A stretch of DNA of 58,247 bases from Corallochytrium limacisporum (GCA_002811645.1 PDIP01000001.1:274150-332396), one strand, 5' to 3'. Numbered from the stretch's first letter, positions 20,156 through 32,386 are shown. Numbers and translations are program-made. Notes: generated by a model from the letters alone, not told the origin.

Positions 20156-23100
20156 AGTGGATGGTGGATATTTAATTAACGACGCAACATAAAAGGAAGA
20201 AAGAGGAGGAACCGACAGAGAGGATGAGAGAAGTTTCTCTCGTTTAGTCTTTCCGATGTTTTCAGCCCTTATAATGAGACTGATGTGTGCCAGCTGGCGA
20301 ATGCCACAACCATGGTTTCTCAATAACCTTCTCCGTCACGCTGTATAAGTGGCTTACTCTCTCTCTCTCTCTTTCTAATTGTCTCCAGCTTTCGCGACAC
20401 CCATCGGACTGAACTACGCACACAAGATCGTTCCGGGACAAGGTGGTGCCCCTTTGCCTGTGCGCACTCAGTGTACCGTCTGCCACGCAAGTCGCTTCTC
20501 ACTGCGGTGGTCCCGCCAGGCGCAAGGACCCCACCCTCACTGCAATTTCTAGAGGCCGCTGACAATGTCCCTCTTGGGGTTCACCACAAAAAAGTGTCTA
20601 TACAATTAATACCGGTTACCGTCAGTCATTCCCAGACAAGGTTTGTTGAGGGGTTGGCTGCGCCCCCCCCCTGGCTCTCTCGCTCAATCGCCCGATGCTT
20701 GTCCCCTCCCCGGGGACCCCCTCTCTGTGCTGCGGGTGTGAAGAATCAGCCGCAGTGGACCTGTCGGTCACGAAGCCACGCAGATCGATGGTGCAGGTGA
20801 AAACACTCACGCCCGCGCACACACACACATAGCCAGCCAGACACACGCTTACGCTGTCCACCAAACCTCTCTACGAAACCAATCAACCAGCCAAACATCC
20901 GTCCGGGATATTTTTCATTCTTCGTGTTTCCTGCCCCGGAGGCGGAAGCAAATCACCAACCTCACAAAGAAAAAGTCAAACGGTGCTCTCGTTTACCCGC
21001 CAACGCTGCGATCAACCGGCCACCTGGCCCGGGGCGAAATAACTTCTTGTCTAGAGGCGTGCCACCAAATTACACACAGTTTTTCCTTGCCGCGGCATCT
21101 CGTAGAACGGTGGCGGAGCATTGCACACAGAATCTCAACGATCGCCATGCCATGGTTCCTACCCCACAGACCCGGCAATTTAATAATAGGTGTACTATTA
21201 TTTGAATCAGCTTTCTACAACTTCCACTGAAAAATCAGGCCGTCATGCAGTTCTGCAAACAGAGACGTCCCAGCATTGGTTACTTCCTGTGCGCAATGTC
21301 CGTACTCAATGTATTGCAGCCTGTCCAACTGCCGCTCAAGTTTCGCCCCAATCCTGAGCGACGGCACTGTCGAAGGGTCCGTGCGTGTTTGCAGCACAGA
21401 GGCGCCAATTTCTCTTGAACGGGGCCGGTCGAGAGGAGTGGCAAGGAAGAAAATACAGTCCAATTCACCCTCTCTCCAAAACTCCCTCTTCGCCCCTCTT
21501 TTCCTCCTCCCCAAGTGTTTCTCCTGGGTACTGAATGGATGGGAGAAGCAAAAGCGCTCCAACCCGCCCAGAGCCAGATGATCCGGAGAGCACCATGATT
21601 TGTTCATACGGAACTGGCAATGGTGCCGTTCAGCAGGACAGTCGCCCAGTTGAAATTCCAATTCCAACCGCATTGCGCTCCCCAAAGTAGGAGAGAACTG
21701 GTAGGGCTGAGAAAGTTTGTGGGACACCGGATGAGATGGGAAATAGTTTAAAGGTCGATTTCTCGTGATCTCGTGGACGAAGCCCATTCAGTGTTCACGC
21801 CCAGACTAATGCAAACGAGCCAAGGTTGTGTGACATGAACATCGTTATTAATATCTCGAGCTCCACGAAAACGAGCTGGCAGGCATCCTCAATCATCAAG
21901 AACATCGAAACTTCGACCAGGCAGAAGGGTCATGACGCATGTCTTATCGTCTGCATTGTTGGTAGCTACGTCATGTGTCCCTGTTATCAAAGGGCCTATC
22001 CATTGACCTAGTTCTAGGTGAGATGACCGCATACGATCCACTTACATACAAATAGCAGTCTTGGTCGTCTCCGGATTTCCCAATTTCCTCTCAGTATACG
22101 TATTATCATAGATCATGCCTCCTCTTCAGCTTCTATAGTCTTACGCCCTCATGGCGTATCAACCATAAATCAATCCTCTGGGATGATGACTCGATTGATC
22201 TTATGCGCTGCTGTGCTCCATTGGGATAGCCAACCCGTTACCAGGAGTAAAGGTCCTATCGTAGAGATCAAGGACATGATCCGTGAACGATTCATAACCA
22301 GGAACAGCCGCTTCTCAAATGCCTAGGGTACATGAACATCTATTTAATGTCAAGATGCAAGCTATCGGAACTGTCGTGAATCCCGTCCCCGTAGTGTTCA
22401 AATTACATCAAGTCGATTCACCATGCCCTTTATTGGAGTCCGCTGAGCGGCATAGGATCGATAGGCCGAGAATTGTGCTTCAACTTATTCGACAATAATG
22501 ACGGGGTCCATGTGAATCATGTGGATCACAAACTCACCCTAATCGCTATCCGACCTACAGCTATCAGACATTGCTCTGCTGACTAAGGTTCGATGTGCTT
22601 CATTGATAATCAGTCGGCCATCGACAGAACATAAATTATGCCCAAGAATAATCCTAAGCCCTGTCCTACTAAAGGCATGCACGCAAGCGCAACGAGAAGA
22701 AAAAAAACCACAACCAAAACGTGCCTCTGACTGTGAGCGATTGGACCAGCTGATTGTTCCCCGCTGGGAAACTAATTACTTGCATAGAGTGTGTGAGGCC
22801 AACCTTATGTCGCCACTTGTGCGAAGCGAGATTTGGATTCCTAGAATTATCAGTGTGAACTCCCGGTGAAGTCTTGTACACATTGAGTTTCTGTCTTCCG
22901 ATTCAAACATGAACTGAAGAAGGCTCACCGAGAGAGGACTTTATCGCTCTTAGTGTGTACCGTCCATGGCTGCCACTACTGTCCATGGCTGCGGTTGTCA
23001 TTGTTTCCTTGCCACCCTTCCATTGACCCTACCCACCCCAAGATTCCCAAGATTTGAATTGACTTATTCGGTAACGTGAATGCGTAGTACAATAGTCCCT

Positions 23101-23481
23101 TTTTAGGACGGCAGTGAAAATGGATGGGAGAGGGCAATGTGGGTTATGGCTACTGCTGCAGTATCAAAAGAGAGTAGGGCAGTAGTAGCTCGCATCAGGT
23201 TTTTGAATTTCATATCGTTTACTTCAGATTGCTTGGGCTTATCAACAGTCTGTTGTTAAATACCCTATCCTTTCGGACAATATCAACTGGATGATAGCAT
23301 TGAATGACTCCCCTATGAACAAGCTTAGGAGGTTGAAGGAGAGCTTACTAGAGTCAGTCATATGCGCACCTCTCGCAAATGAACAGGTATTTAGGGGACA
23401 TCATATCCAAGAAGACAAAGATAGAACCCAGAACTCACAGCATAGATCAAAAATTCTTGCTACTTTGCCACAACATTAAGC
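20156..23481. other. Long divergent intergenic region
   Basis: About 3.3 kb between the OpuAC gene and the orphan ORF. It contains a (CT)n tract near 20357-20372, which is GA-rich in the OpuAC leader, a C9 run near 20667, the palindrome TCCCCGGGGA at 20707-20716, and one 190-codon minus-strand frame listed separately. The stretch 21800-23280 shows no coding signal I can recognise. Confidence 0.5.
21215..21787 (-). CDS. Unsupported 190-codon open frame, possible hypothetical protein
   Basis: An ATG-started frame of 190 codons in otherwise non-coding DNA. The translation is rich in Arg, His and Pro, has no recognisable motif, signal peptide or membrane span, and has no neighbour that would explain it. 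A frame this long is expected by chance at a rate not far below one in this amount of intergenic sequence. I list it only because it is the longest intergenic frame. Confidence 0.2.
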   Translation of the reverse strand: MGFVHEITRNRPLNYFPSHPVSHKLSQPYQFSPTLGSAMRLELEFQLGDCPAERHHCQFRMNKSWCSPDHLALGGLERFCFSHPFSTQEKHLGRRKRGAKREFWREGELDCIFFLATPLDRPRSREIGASVLQTRTDPSTVPSLRIGAKLERQLDRLQYIEYGHCAQEVTNAGTSLFAELHDGLIFQWKL

Positions 23482-23991
23482 ATGGTCGCTGCTGCAGTTG
23501 ACAACGGATTCCTTGCACTCTTTGGAGCCAATCCCGCTCTCAGTGTGGACAATGATTTTCACTTCGGGCCTATCAACCAGTACTACTGTGGTAATACCGC
23601 GACAGCCGTTGACATCGGAGTGTTCTGCCAGAGCTGGTACATCGAAGACGGGACAAATCAAGTGACCTTTGCCTACCCGGCCGCCATTACCGGCAGCTTT
23701 AAAAGCGGCGAAGACGTCTGGCACCTGACACCCAGGCAGACTCCTGACCAAAACGGTTGGATTAGTTGGGCCCAGAGTGTCCCTGTTGGTAAAGACAATA
23801 CCTTTACGCTGGAAGTTGGGTTCGAGGGTGACAATGAGCGTCTGCTGGCGAAGCGAGCAAGCTTCCTTGAACCCCACCTTACCACGCCCATCCTATCGGC
23901 TCAAGCCGAGTATTTCTGGCTGCAATCAGTTGAGGATCCCGTGACAGACAACAAACTGTCCTGCACAGTTATTGCCATCCCCTATTGCTAA
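23482..23991 (+). CDS. Orphan 169-residue protein, unknown function
   Basis: I do not recognise it. The start has A at -3 and G at +4. Composition is balanced and protein-like: many Asp, Asn, Gly and Trp residues, alternating hydrophobics suggesting beta strands (YIEDGTNQVTFAYPA, NTFTLEVGFEGDNE), four Cys including one at the extreme C terminus, and no signal peptide or membrane helix. A compact beta-sandwich or beta-barrel is plausible. It lies between long non-coding stretches and converges with ASH2, 479 bp away. It could be a lineage-specific gene, or the last exon of a longer one whose upstream exons I cannot see. Confidence 0.6.
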   Translation: MVAAAVDNGFLALFGANPALSVDNDFHFGPINQYYCGNTATAVDIGVFCQSWYIEDGTNQVTFAYPAAITGSFKSGEDVWHLTPRQTPDQNGWISWAQSVPVGKDNTFTLEVGFEGDNERLLAKRASFLEPHLTTPILSAQAEYFWLQSVEDPVTDNKLSCTVIAIPYC

Positions 23992-24470
23992 AGGCCATAC
24001 ATGTTCTCAGTCAGCATGCACTGTGGGCACAGATCTGCACTGCCACAAAGCGTTTCATCCGGGGTACACGAATATCAAACTTAGGTGTCTGAAATCAGGC
24101 CGTTCAAAGCAAACCCAATAGACTCTTCCCATATGTACAACCGAGACTGTTGATTCACGCATAAGAAAATCGGAAATTACAACAGCCGCAGTGGTAGACT
24201 GGATTCCCCCAAATCAACGTCGGTCACGACCGAACATTGCCTTGTGCTATGGCCGCTGAACCAACAAACCCTGTGGAGTTAGGAAACTTCTATTGACATG
24301 CCGTGAATCTTCACGAGGTTTCTTCATCGGTGTCCACCCACCATGTTCTTGATTTAATGTCTGATCGTGGTCAGGTCAAAATGTGTTTCAATTTTACAGA
24401 TAGGACTTTATATGCAATGTCAGTAGAAGTATCTAACTGAAAACTGCCTTACAGTAATTTGCGGATACCG

Positions 24471-25580
24471 CTATACCCACTCTCCATCCACCAGCGTGAT
24501 GATGTCATCCAGGCACAGCTCTATACAGTGCTCATACTGGCGGTCAGCCATGGGTTGCCATGTGCTACCGGGACCTACTGAGCTCCGATCGGTGATCTGC
24601 GCAATGAGTTCGTCAGGGTTGGAATCAAAGGCTGGCCCAAAATTTGCGGCGACTTGGGCTCCACCATAGAGTGAAGCCGTTGGGAAGAGTAGGACACCGT
24701 CGGGTATAAGCATATCCCGGGGAAGGCAGCCCATGTAGTCACCGTTGCGAAACAGGTAAACGTTTCCGATTCGGCCATCTCCTGTAGAACAGGTTGGTGG
24801 TGATGATGAGGGACGGTTTTTGAGCAATGTCGAGGATAACTGCATGACACAGTGATAAGAGTCTTCTCGGCTCTGCCCGTGCTCACTGGGCCGCTGCAGG
24901 ATGAGTCCATGCCGGTGCAGGAGCAGTTCCGCCGTCGGGCACTCTAAACTCCTCAAATTTCCAAGTTCCTTTCTGCCAAAATCGATGAAGAAGCCAATGG
25001 TGTCCCCATCGCCGAAACTGGCGCTTTGGTCGGCGGTGGCCTTCCCTCGATCGGAAATAGGGTATGCAATCTTCCGTCTGTGCATTACACAGCCGTCCTT
25101 ACTCCGCCAAGCCCAGCCCTCCGCATCAAACCCAACTGGTGCCAGAGAATCGCCCCACAGTGTACTCACGCCTAGACGCCAAGCAGGTGGATCATTGTGT
25201 GATTTCTGCGCGGGATCGCGGTTTCTATATGGATCTGTGACAGAGCACTTGAGCTCAAAGTACCAGCGCCCGTTCGTGACTCCATGTGTCGACCGTACAC
25301 TTGCGTACCCATGCAGGGAATGCGCTGTTAATAGATCTTGGCTTAAGATACAATGTCTTGACCTGTCAGACTGTGACCACGTGATGCGTTCCATCAGTCG
25401 TGGTCGCCAGCGAGGTGCCTCACGGGCATGGGGACAACGTTCGTGCAGGAACAAGCGGGACTCAATCCCATCGTGTACAAGTGCGAGCTCGTCCCTTTCA
25501 TCAGTGTCTCTATCCTCAGCTACTTCGACGTTTCGCCTAGTCGCCCTCCTTTTCTTGAAGGAGCGCAGATCATCGTCCAT
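24471..25580 (-). CDS. ASH2: ASH2/BRE2-type SPRY subunit of the COMPASS H3K4 methyltransferase
   Basis: A 369-residue protein dominated by a SPRY domain (about 85-325). GYASVRSTHGVTNGRWYFEL, the split AWRLGV...LAPVGFDAEGWAWRSKDG, GDGDTIGFFIDF, GNVYLFRNGDYMG and SLYGGAQVAANFGP follow the order of ASH2L and yeast Bre2. ASH2/Bre2 with RbBP5 stimulates SET1-family methyltransferases. The C terminus (CIELCLDDIITLVDGEW) lies where ASH2L has its amphipathic DPY30-binding helix. The N-terminal PHD-like zinc finger and winged helix of animal ASH2L are absent, so the architecture is nearer the short fungal form. The first 30 residues are basic and then acidic. Start has G at -3 and G at +4. Confidence 0.9.
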   Translation of the reverse strand: MDDDLRSFKKRRATRRNVEVAEDRDTDERDELALVHDGIESRLFLHERCPHAREAPRWRPRLMERITWSQSDRSRHCILSQDLLTAHSLHGYASVRSTHGVTNGRWYFELKCSVTDPYRNRDPAQKSHNDPPAWRLGVSTLWGDSLAPVGFDAEGWAWRSKDGCVMHRRKIAYPISDRGKATADQSASFGDGDTIGFFIDFGRKELGNLRSLECPTAELLLHRHGLILQRPSEHGQSREDSYHCVMQLSSTLLKNRPSSSPPTCSTGDGRIGNVYLFRNGDYMGCLPRDMLIPDGVLLFPTASLYGGAQVAANFGPAFDSNPDELIAQITDRSSVGPGSTWQPMADRQYEHCIELCLDDIITLVDGEWV

Positions 25581-28500
25581 GACAGTTTCGTATTCCCAAG
25601 AGGAATAACTTGAAACTGTTCACGTTTCTTCTGAACTCTGCGGACACAACATTAGTATCCATTCCTTGCAACACTCACAAGATAGTTGTGCCACAGATCT
25701 TCTGATCCTTTTCATCAACGGTAGCCATTATTACCTGAGCAGCGTGTTATTGCATTCAATGCTGCACAGCTTACTCGGTCTCCAATTGTGAGCACCAGCG
25801 CCATACTCCCCCACCCCCCCCGGCGCCATATCGGGCACGTCGTCAATCTCTGGATCGTTGTCCTGATTCAAGAATATATTCTATTGGCATTACCAAACTC
25901 GTGAGTCGCCGGTCCGACACTGGAGGAACTGCAACGTCTCCATTTCCCTATTGAAAGTATTGCAGAGAGTGGGAGGCAGGTGTGCGCGTACCCAGAGGGG
26001 GGAAGAAAAAACTTTTTACTGTGTGGCCTACCCTTCCGCTCCTGCAGTGGGCACACTGAACCTTCGCCACCGCTCCGAAAGTGTTCCATCCAACGTACCG
26101 AAATATCCTCTCTGTTGGTTGCCTTGACTGACTCGGCGTGCAAGACCCTTGGGCCTGAATGCTACCCCGCAGTTATGGAGAGAGCCTTGTAAATGGATCC
26201 CTATCGCAGACTCCACTTCTCTCAACTGCACACTGCACATGTCTGTAATTGGATTGGTGAGCGAAGAGACAATCAATCAATGGGATGAAACCGCTTTTTT
26301 ATTTTTTTTTTCGGCAGGAATCGGACCGGTCTACTCCCTGCCGGAATATAAATATGGCCTGCATCACATGCATTCATGATGAAAAGTATGAGGACTATGG
26401 TAAGCCAATTGCAGGGTAATAGTTTGATGATCAAATGCAAGATCAAAAAGATTAAAACAACAATGCACGCGTAGTCCATTGTCTTCGCTCACCACCTAAT
26501 GCAACGGGCCTGGTGCTTCTTCCTGTGAACTCGGAAGCGTAATTCCGGACAACAAGAAAACACTCTTTATCAAAGGAAGACTAACGCCCCCGGCGCGGTG
26601 CGAGTTAGTACACTTTAATATTCAAATACGGTGAAGTACAAAACTGGATGTTTACTCGGCGTTGGTAAGATAAGGGCAATCGATGTCGGAATCCACCGAA
26701 AGAAGAAACGAAAACGTGCTTCTGCGTGCGAGCCTTGCGTTTACAAACCACTGATTGTGGCACGCTCAGCTTCAGATATATAGCTACTAGAGTCTCTCTA
26801 GACGGGAATAGCACCTATACGAAGCAGGCACTACAGGCTAGCGCACAAACTAGAACAAGTACCAGACAGAGAACCCCTCGACTTTGTGGACAAAAAGAAA
26901 CGACAGGTACCCTAGGTGCTCAAATTTTGTGACTACTATCAACTGCACATAGCTTATCCGGGGATGCAATTTTGGCAGACTTAAGATATCCACCTGGCTG
27001 CGTACTTTGCGAACAGCTTTGCCTGCTAAGTGTATGTAATTCCACGCAATTCATGGACAGCTCTAAGACGACGACCAAACCACGAAGAGAAATACTACAG
27101 ACCACTTTCAAATTTCACTCTCTCTCCTCGAACGCGTGGCTGAGCTTGGTTTTGATAACTGTAAACCGGGGCCGAGGACATGGTCCAGACATGCTATTCG
27201 CGGACCCTTGGTGTGTCACAAACGTGAGCGGCAGACAAGTGTCTTGATGGCAGACACAGGCACATCCCCTTCGCACTCTCCCCTTCGCAGTCGCACAACC
27301 TTTGCGTAAGGATTGACTTTTCATTGTGAATGAACTGGACCAGATGCTCCAGAAATGGAGGGATATTTTCTTCCTCTGTTTGGGAGAGACAGTTCCCAAG
27401 ACCGGAAACAAAATTTCCCTAATGGAGTGACAATTGCGCCTGACGAGACTCTGCTGGTAGTGGACCGAACACAACCGTGACACTTCTCTTGGGGAGAGGG
27501 GGGGTCGGGGGGCATTTTGAAAGGATTTCCCGCACACATCTTCGTGATCACTCATCGCTGTTCAAAGTAATATGTAAAATGGGCACACCTTTCCATTACT
27601 TCGCCATGTCCTATCCATTCGGTGGCTCTTCCACCGCACCTTCTATACGTGCAATCTTCGCGTAGCATCTCTGAAACCCCTAATCATAAATCCACGACGA
27701 AAGTGATGTTACCACTACACTTGCCTGCAGATCCTAAATACATGTTCACTCGCTCCCTTCCCTGTAACCCCTGGGACTAGATATCTCCCTACAGTCGCAA
27801 TCGACTTATCATGGACAACGGAAAAGAGTCCGTCTGACATGACATGATGTGCGTATGGGCTTCAGACATCCGAGTTCGCTTACTCAAAGAACTGAACCTG
27901 CCCATCTATACGAGATGGCCCGGGAGTTAACCCTGCTGGAAATTATGGGAGGAGAGAAAAGCGTCCGGCCAAAACACAGGAATATATCCCATACTGCCAA
28001 AGGGGAACTCGGAATTGCGGTCCAGAGGAAACAAAGTGTTTGCTGTGAGAGTGTGTGTATACTCGTGCGTCCATCACGGGACATCATCGCCCTGGCAGAC
28101 TTCCGCACTGAAACTATTGCTGACGAGTCACAGAGAACCCGTGCTGTTGGGAAGTTCAGTACTAAATGACTGACATTATTCGGTCTCTCTTCTGAACACT
28201 GTCCTAAAGATCATGGGGCTCTCTCACCCAATGTCAGAACACTGGGGACGGGAGGATTTGGGCGAAAAAAAAAAACTTTCTTCCCCGAGTCCTTCCTACC
28301 GTTGGCTCTCAGTGCGAACACCGCACAACTTCCCCCTTGTTCATTTCGCGGACCCACACGACGCAGTCTCTGAGGACTGGTAGTGCAAAATTGCTGTTCG
28401 AAAGCCGGCTCCGTCGTCTTCCAGTAGTTTGACAAGTGAAAAGAGGGACCTTCTCCGGCAGCCCCAGCGTGTTTCATAGCGCAAAACATTGCAGCTAGGC

Positions 28501-29056
28501 ACAGACCAATACGTTGAAACCACTAAAGCCGAAGGAGGGGCCCATCCCCTGGGGGCGGGTGGAGATTGGCTCTGAATGTATTGCCTTTGGGGAAGACTGC
28601 ACAGGACCAGTCCGCTTCCATTTCACTTGTTTCCCGTCCGGTACCACAAAAAGGTCTTGGCCACATTTAGCGCGAGGGAAGGGGGGGTGGACCACACGGA
28701 GCCCCAGCCCTCCCACACTACCCGTACTGTACAGGAGAGTAAGGAGGCGGGACACCCCCGAGGAGAAATTTCAGGAACGAACTATTTGGTCTTGGATGTG
28801 TGTGTGTGTGTTTTTTGGTTTTAGGGTTCTTGGTTTTCCAATTTATTAGTGACAACGGTTTTTGTCAATTTCCAGGAAAATGAACTTTTAAAAGATATAT
28901 TCGCGTATTGAGGCTACACTTAGAATATGACAGAAAGGTACTTCCGATCAGACAAAAACAAATTCCCGAAATATGGGAAACGAGAGCACAGCGATCACAA
29001 AAACCACGGACACCTTGTAAGGGATACAAGTGAGCCCACAAACAGATACAGTCATC
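25581..29056. other. Long divergent intergenic region ASH2/ataxin-10
   Basis: About 3.5 kb with no supported coding sequence. It holds C-rich or G-rich blocks at about 25807-25831, 27485-27512, 28538-28563 and 28680-28690, and A or T homopolymers at 26297-26311 and 28265-28275. A minor frame from ATG 28927 (101 codons) runs out of frame past the ataxin-10 start and would compete with it if transcribed. Confidence 0.45.
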
Positions 29057-30736
29057 ATGGCAGCTTTTGCTGTTTCATCAACTCAAGAATGCAAGACCTG
29101 TCTGTTCATCAGAGCAGCAGTGACTCGCAACCCCTGGCCAGAGAACTTCTGGAGCCGTCTGGAGGTAATGCGCCTGGACTGGCGAAAATCGGGCAGTCTC
29201 TGCTGCCCCTGGATTGCTTACGCTTTCCCTGAGGTGCTGATCAAGAAAATGGAAGAGACTGGAATTTCAACTTTGGGAAAAGAACAGGCTGGGGCTATCA
29301 TTACCATATACAGTGACTTCTACACATTCTCACCTGGACGGGGTGCCAACTTGCTGACGACCACCACACCATTGATCCGCCACCTGGCCCTCCGAGACAT
29401 TCCACAGACTCTGCTCCTTGCGGACAGCACATCCGAAGAGCGTCGTAAGGCTATGGTATTCTATCACAACCTGTCTGCGTCTGAGGAGAAGGGCAAGGAC
29501 CTGGTTTGGACCGCAATGCTGTCCAACCCTACCCTCTTCATGGGTCTTCGCTTTCTGGGACAGGAAGTCGACGATGCTGAGGTCCCGAATCAAGTCTCCT
29601 TCAGCCCGGCGACAGCCAACGGCATGCAGGGCAGTCCTGACGACAACCCGGAATTAGTCCTTGAGGCTTGGGAGGAGGTCATGGTGGCCGTTGTGTTCCA
29701 GTGTTTGAACGTGCCCCCGCATCCCCAGGCCATCGGCAGCGACCTCGCCACAACTGGGCCCACTGACGGGCAGAAACGCTGGCAACAGCTCTTGCAGACT
29801 CAGCTGAAGGGCATTTGGTTGGCATTCTTTGATGCCCTTGCGGGACTTGCGCTCTACAATTTGGAGGATAAGCGTACCGACAAGCAGTCCTTGGGGCGAG
29901 GTGTGGAGTACGCCGTCTGGATTCTGGATTGTGGTTTGAGTGAAGGCATGCTAGAGCACATGTCCATGAATTCGTGTATTTCTCTGCCCAACATTTTGCG
30001 CTACACGCGTACATTTGCCAAAGCTGCGAACGGTGTAGTTGTGGTGGACCGCAGTGCAGAGCAGTATCCGCGGGGGGATCTGCAGGAATGGTACGATGGA
30101 AAGAAATGTATTCTCACCCGTGGGGCGGTGCAGCATGTTGGTAAAATGGTATCCTGGCTCGGTGAGAAGGTGACGTCCCATGTCCAGGTGCAAGCTGATG
30201 TAGCAACGGAACGTATTGCTGATTTCTGGAAGATCACTCTGGACATCATTGCATCAATTGCCCTGCACTCTGGTAGTGACAATGCTGACCTTCGGGCAGA
30301 ATTGGTGGAAACTGGTGTTATGCAGGGGCTTCTTATTTTGCTAGACCACTTGGATATGCTTTTCGCACCAATTCGGAAACCGGGAGAGGTAGCTACTCAT
30401 CCATGCGACGGTCTGAAGACCGCTGTCATGCGTGCTTTGGCCAACCTTGTCTACAATAGTCCGTATGCTCAGGAGGTCATGCGTGAGAGTGGTGCTTTGC
30501 GGGCGGCCCTGAACCACTGCGTGCACGACGAGCGCAACCCTTACCTTAGGGAATGGAGCATCTTCGCCATTCGCAATGCAATTGTACACAACAATGAGAA
30601 TCAGGAGATCATTCGCCAGATGGAACGCAACCAGGAGGTCCCTATGGAGGTCCTGGACGGTGCCGGGTTTGAGGTTGACATCCTCGACGATGGTGGCCTC
30701 AAGCTGCGTCGCAAAGACGGATCGGAGGGAAGCTGA
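29057..30736 (+). CDS. ATXN10: Ataxin-10 family armadillo-like protein (CTR86 family)
   Basis: A 559-residue all-helical protein. The C-terminal segment, residues 454-516, carries the ataxin-10 domain: KTAVMRALANLVYN, the break at PYAQEVM, CVHDERNPYLREWSIFAIRN and NNENQ, closely following animal, plant and fungal members. The rest is armadillo-like helices, less conserved. The family is linked to cytokinesis and neuronal survival in animals and is essential as Ctr86 in yeast; a biochemical role is not established. The ATG at 29057 (ATCATGG) is preferred. The open frame reaches nine codons further upstream but has no ATG there. TPT follows on the same strand after 1.65 kb. Confidence 0.9.
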   Translation: MAAFAVSSTQECKTCLFIRAAVTRNPWPENFWSRLEVMRLDWRKSGSLCCPWIAYAFPEVLIKKMEETGISTLGKEQAGAIITIYSDFYTFSPGRGANLLTTTTPLIRHLALRDIPQTLLLADSTSEERRKAMVFYHNLSASEEKGKDLVWTAMLSNPTLFMGLRFLGQEVDDAEVPNQVSFSPATANGMQGSPDDNPELVLEAWEEVMVAVVFQCLNVPPHPQAIGSDLATTGPTDGQKRWQQLLQTQLKGIWLAFFDALAGLALYNLEDKRTDKQSLGRGVEYAVWILDCGLSEGMLEHMSMNSCISLPNILRYTRTFAKAANGVVVVDRSAEQYPRGDLQEWYDGKKCILTRGAVQHVGKMVSWLGEKVTSHVQVQADVATERIADFWKITLDIIASIALHSGSDNADLRAELVETGVMQGLLILLDHLDMLFAPIRKPGEVATHPCDGLKTAVMRALANLVYNSPYAQEVMRESGALRAALNHCVHDERNPYLREWSIFAIRNAIVHNNENQEIIRQMERNQEVPMEVLDGAGFEVDILDDGGLKLRRKDGSEGS

Positions 30737-32386
30737 GTGACCACGTCTTCATAAGAAACACCAACAACCCATCGACCAAATGTGCACTTCATATAAAGAA
30801 TTCCATTTAATTTACCGACAAAGTTTAGTAAACTCCATTTGATCGATCTATGGCTTGAGCTTCTCTGTAGTACAGAGGGGGACTTAAAGGGTCCCCTTCC
30901 TCGAATTATCATGCCCTGATGGAACTGGCACAACAAATTGGCCCGATTCGACTGCATAAGTCCGGGACGATGATCATCCTTGGGAATCTGTCATAGACAC
31001 ACGACCATACATTGGCCCGTACTCCTCAGAACCAACTACTCTGGATCATCTTGCGATGACACGTTCAATTTAGAACATGTTTACAATATAGTGGCAGTGC
31101 TCTGAGAGCCGAGTAGCTTGATGGCAAAAGATCTATGGCGTGTCCGCTGTCGAACATGCTCTAGACAGGTATTTAAATATACGGACAGTAAGAGCGAGGT
31201 GACACTGGATGTGATTCGCAGAGTCGGGTACCGGGCCGGGTTAAAGTGCGATCGTACCATAGCAAAAGCTCTGAGTTCCCCACACAATTCCAATAGTGAA
31301 CAGGTGGAATATTTCTTCCAATGCAAATGGAATGGGTCGGGCGGGGAAGTATATTCAATTATTCTGGGCACTAGGCAAACAGTGGACCACATAACCGTCA
31401 CCCACCAACGCGAGGCCTACCTCCCAGCACACACAAACGCAGGCGCCATTAAGCATAACAAATCACCGAGCCCCACTCCAATCGCCTTTGTTCGATCACA
31501 CGTCCCAACCATGCACTATTGTGACTGCCAGTGCGGGGAAGGGATAGGCCGTTTCTGCCGAAACCGCCCGTTCTGATACTCCCCAACCTCTCTCGCGGTC
31601 CCCGCCTGTTGTTCTCCAAGGGTTGCCACAGAGAGGATCGATGCCAAAGAACGCAACCCAGCCGTACCCAAAGAAGGGGGGGGGGGGATTGCTGCCGGTT
31701 GATCGGACCGGAGATGCTAGGCACGGGGATTCGCAATACAGTGAATTGGACGTCCTTACCGCTTTCGAGAATGAAGAATAGTCAAATAGAGTGTCGGCCG
31801 TGTTCACTTCTTGCTGTCTGGGGACAACACTGAAGTAGAGTTTCGCTCCAAAACGGGCTCTGTTCCTTCGTCTTTCCTTTGCTTCCTCCGTGCGTTTCGC
31901 TTCGTGCGTTTCCTTTGGTGAACTAGCTCGCCTGGTTGGGTTACCCCTTGCTTCGCTCAGTTTTCACCATGGCAAACCTGCGAATTAGAAAATCGGCCGC
32001 TGGCCGAATAGTGCCAATGCTTTCTTTATTTAGTTGGGAGGTATGGAATTGTCGGGGCTACCCCGTGTGGGACAGTTTTTGGGACAGATTTGTCTGTCTG
32101 CAGCAGGACTCGCGCATGGGGCCACCATACGTCCTAAGTGACCAACGGGTCCGGACCGTACAGAATCTATTTGATGCATGTTAAACTATGAACTTACCAG
32201 ATGTTGAGCGAAGGAAGCAGAGCGATACCCAGTTCGAATGACTGAGCAAACTTGTGGGAACAAAAACTTTTCAGGACTGGCAACAAACTCTCAAATCAGT
32301 GCACATCTGACACGGACACTCTGCCCCAGTAATTGCAGTCACACGTTCATTCAATTCGCATAGATATCATCAACACCAAGACGGAC
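30737..32386. other. Intergenic region ataxin-10 to TPT transporter
   Basis: 1.65 kb. It contains a G12 run (31676-31687), the tandem direct repeat CGTGCGTTTC at about 31889-31913, and two small frames. One of 152 codons from ATG 31121 has no recognised motif and I do not support it. The other, at 31969, is listed separately. Confidence 0.4.
31969..32184 (+). CDS. Possible small ORF (71 codons) with strong start context, upstream of TPT
   Basis: ATG in an excellent context (TTCACCATGG) opening 71 codons. The product has a basic N terminus and several Trp and is unrecognised. It ends 202 bp before the TPT start, so it could be an upstream ORF in the TPT leader, a small gene, or chance. Confidence 0.25.
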   Translation: MANLRIRKSAAGRIVPMLSLFSWEVWNCRGYPVWDSFWDRFVCLQQDSRMGPPYVLSDQRVRTVQNLFDAC

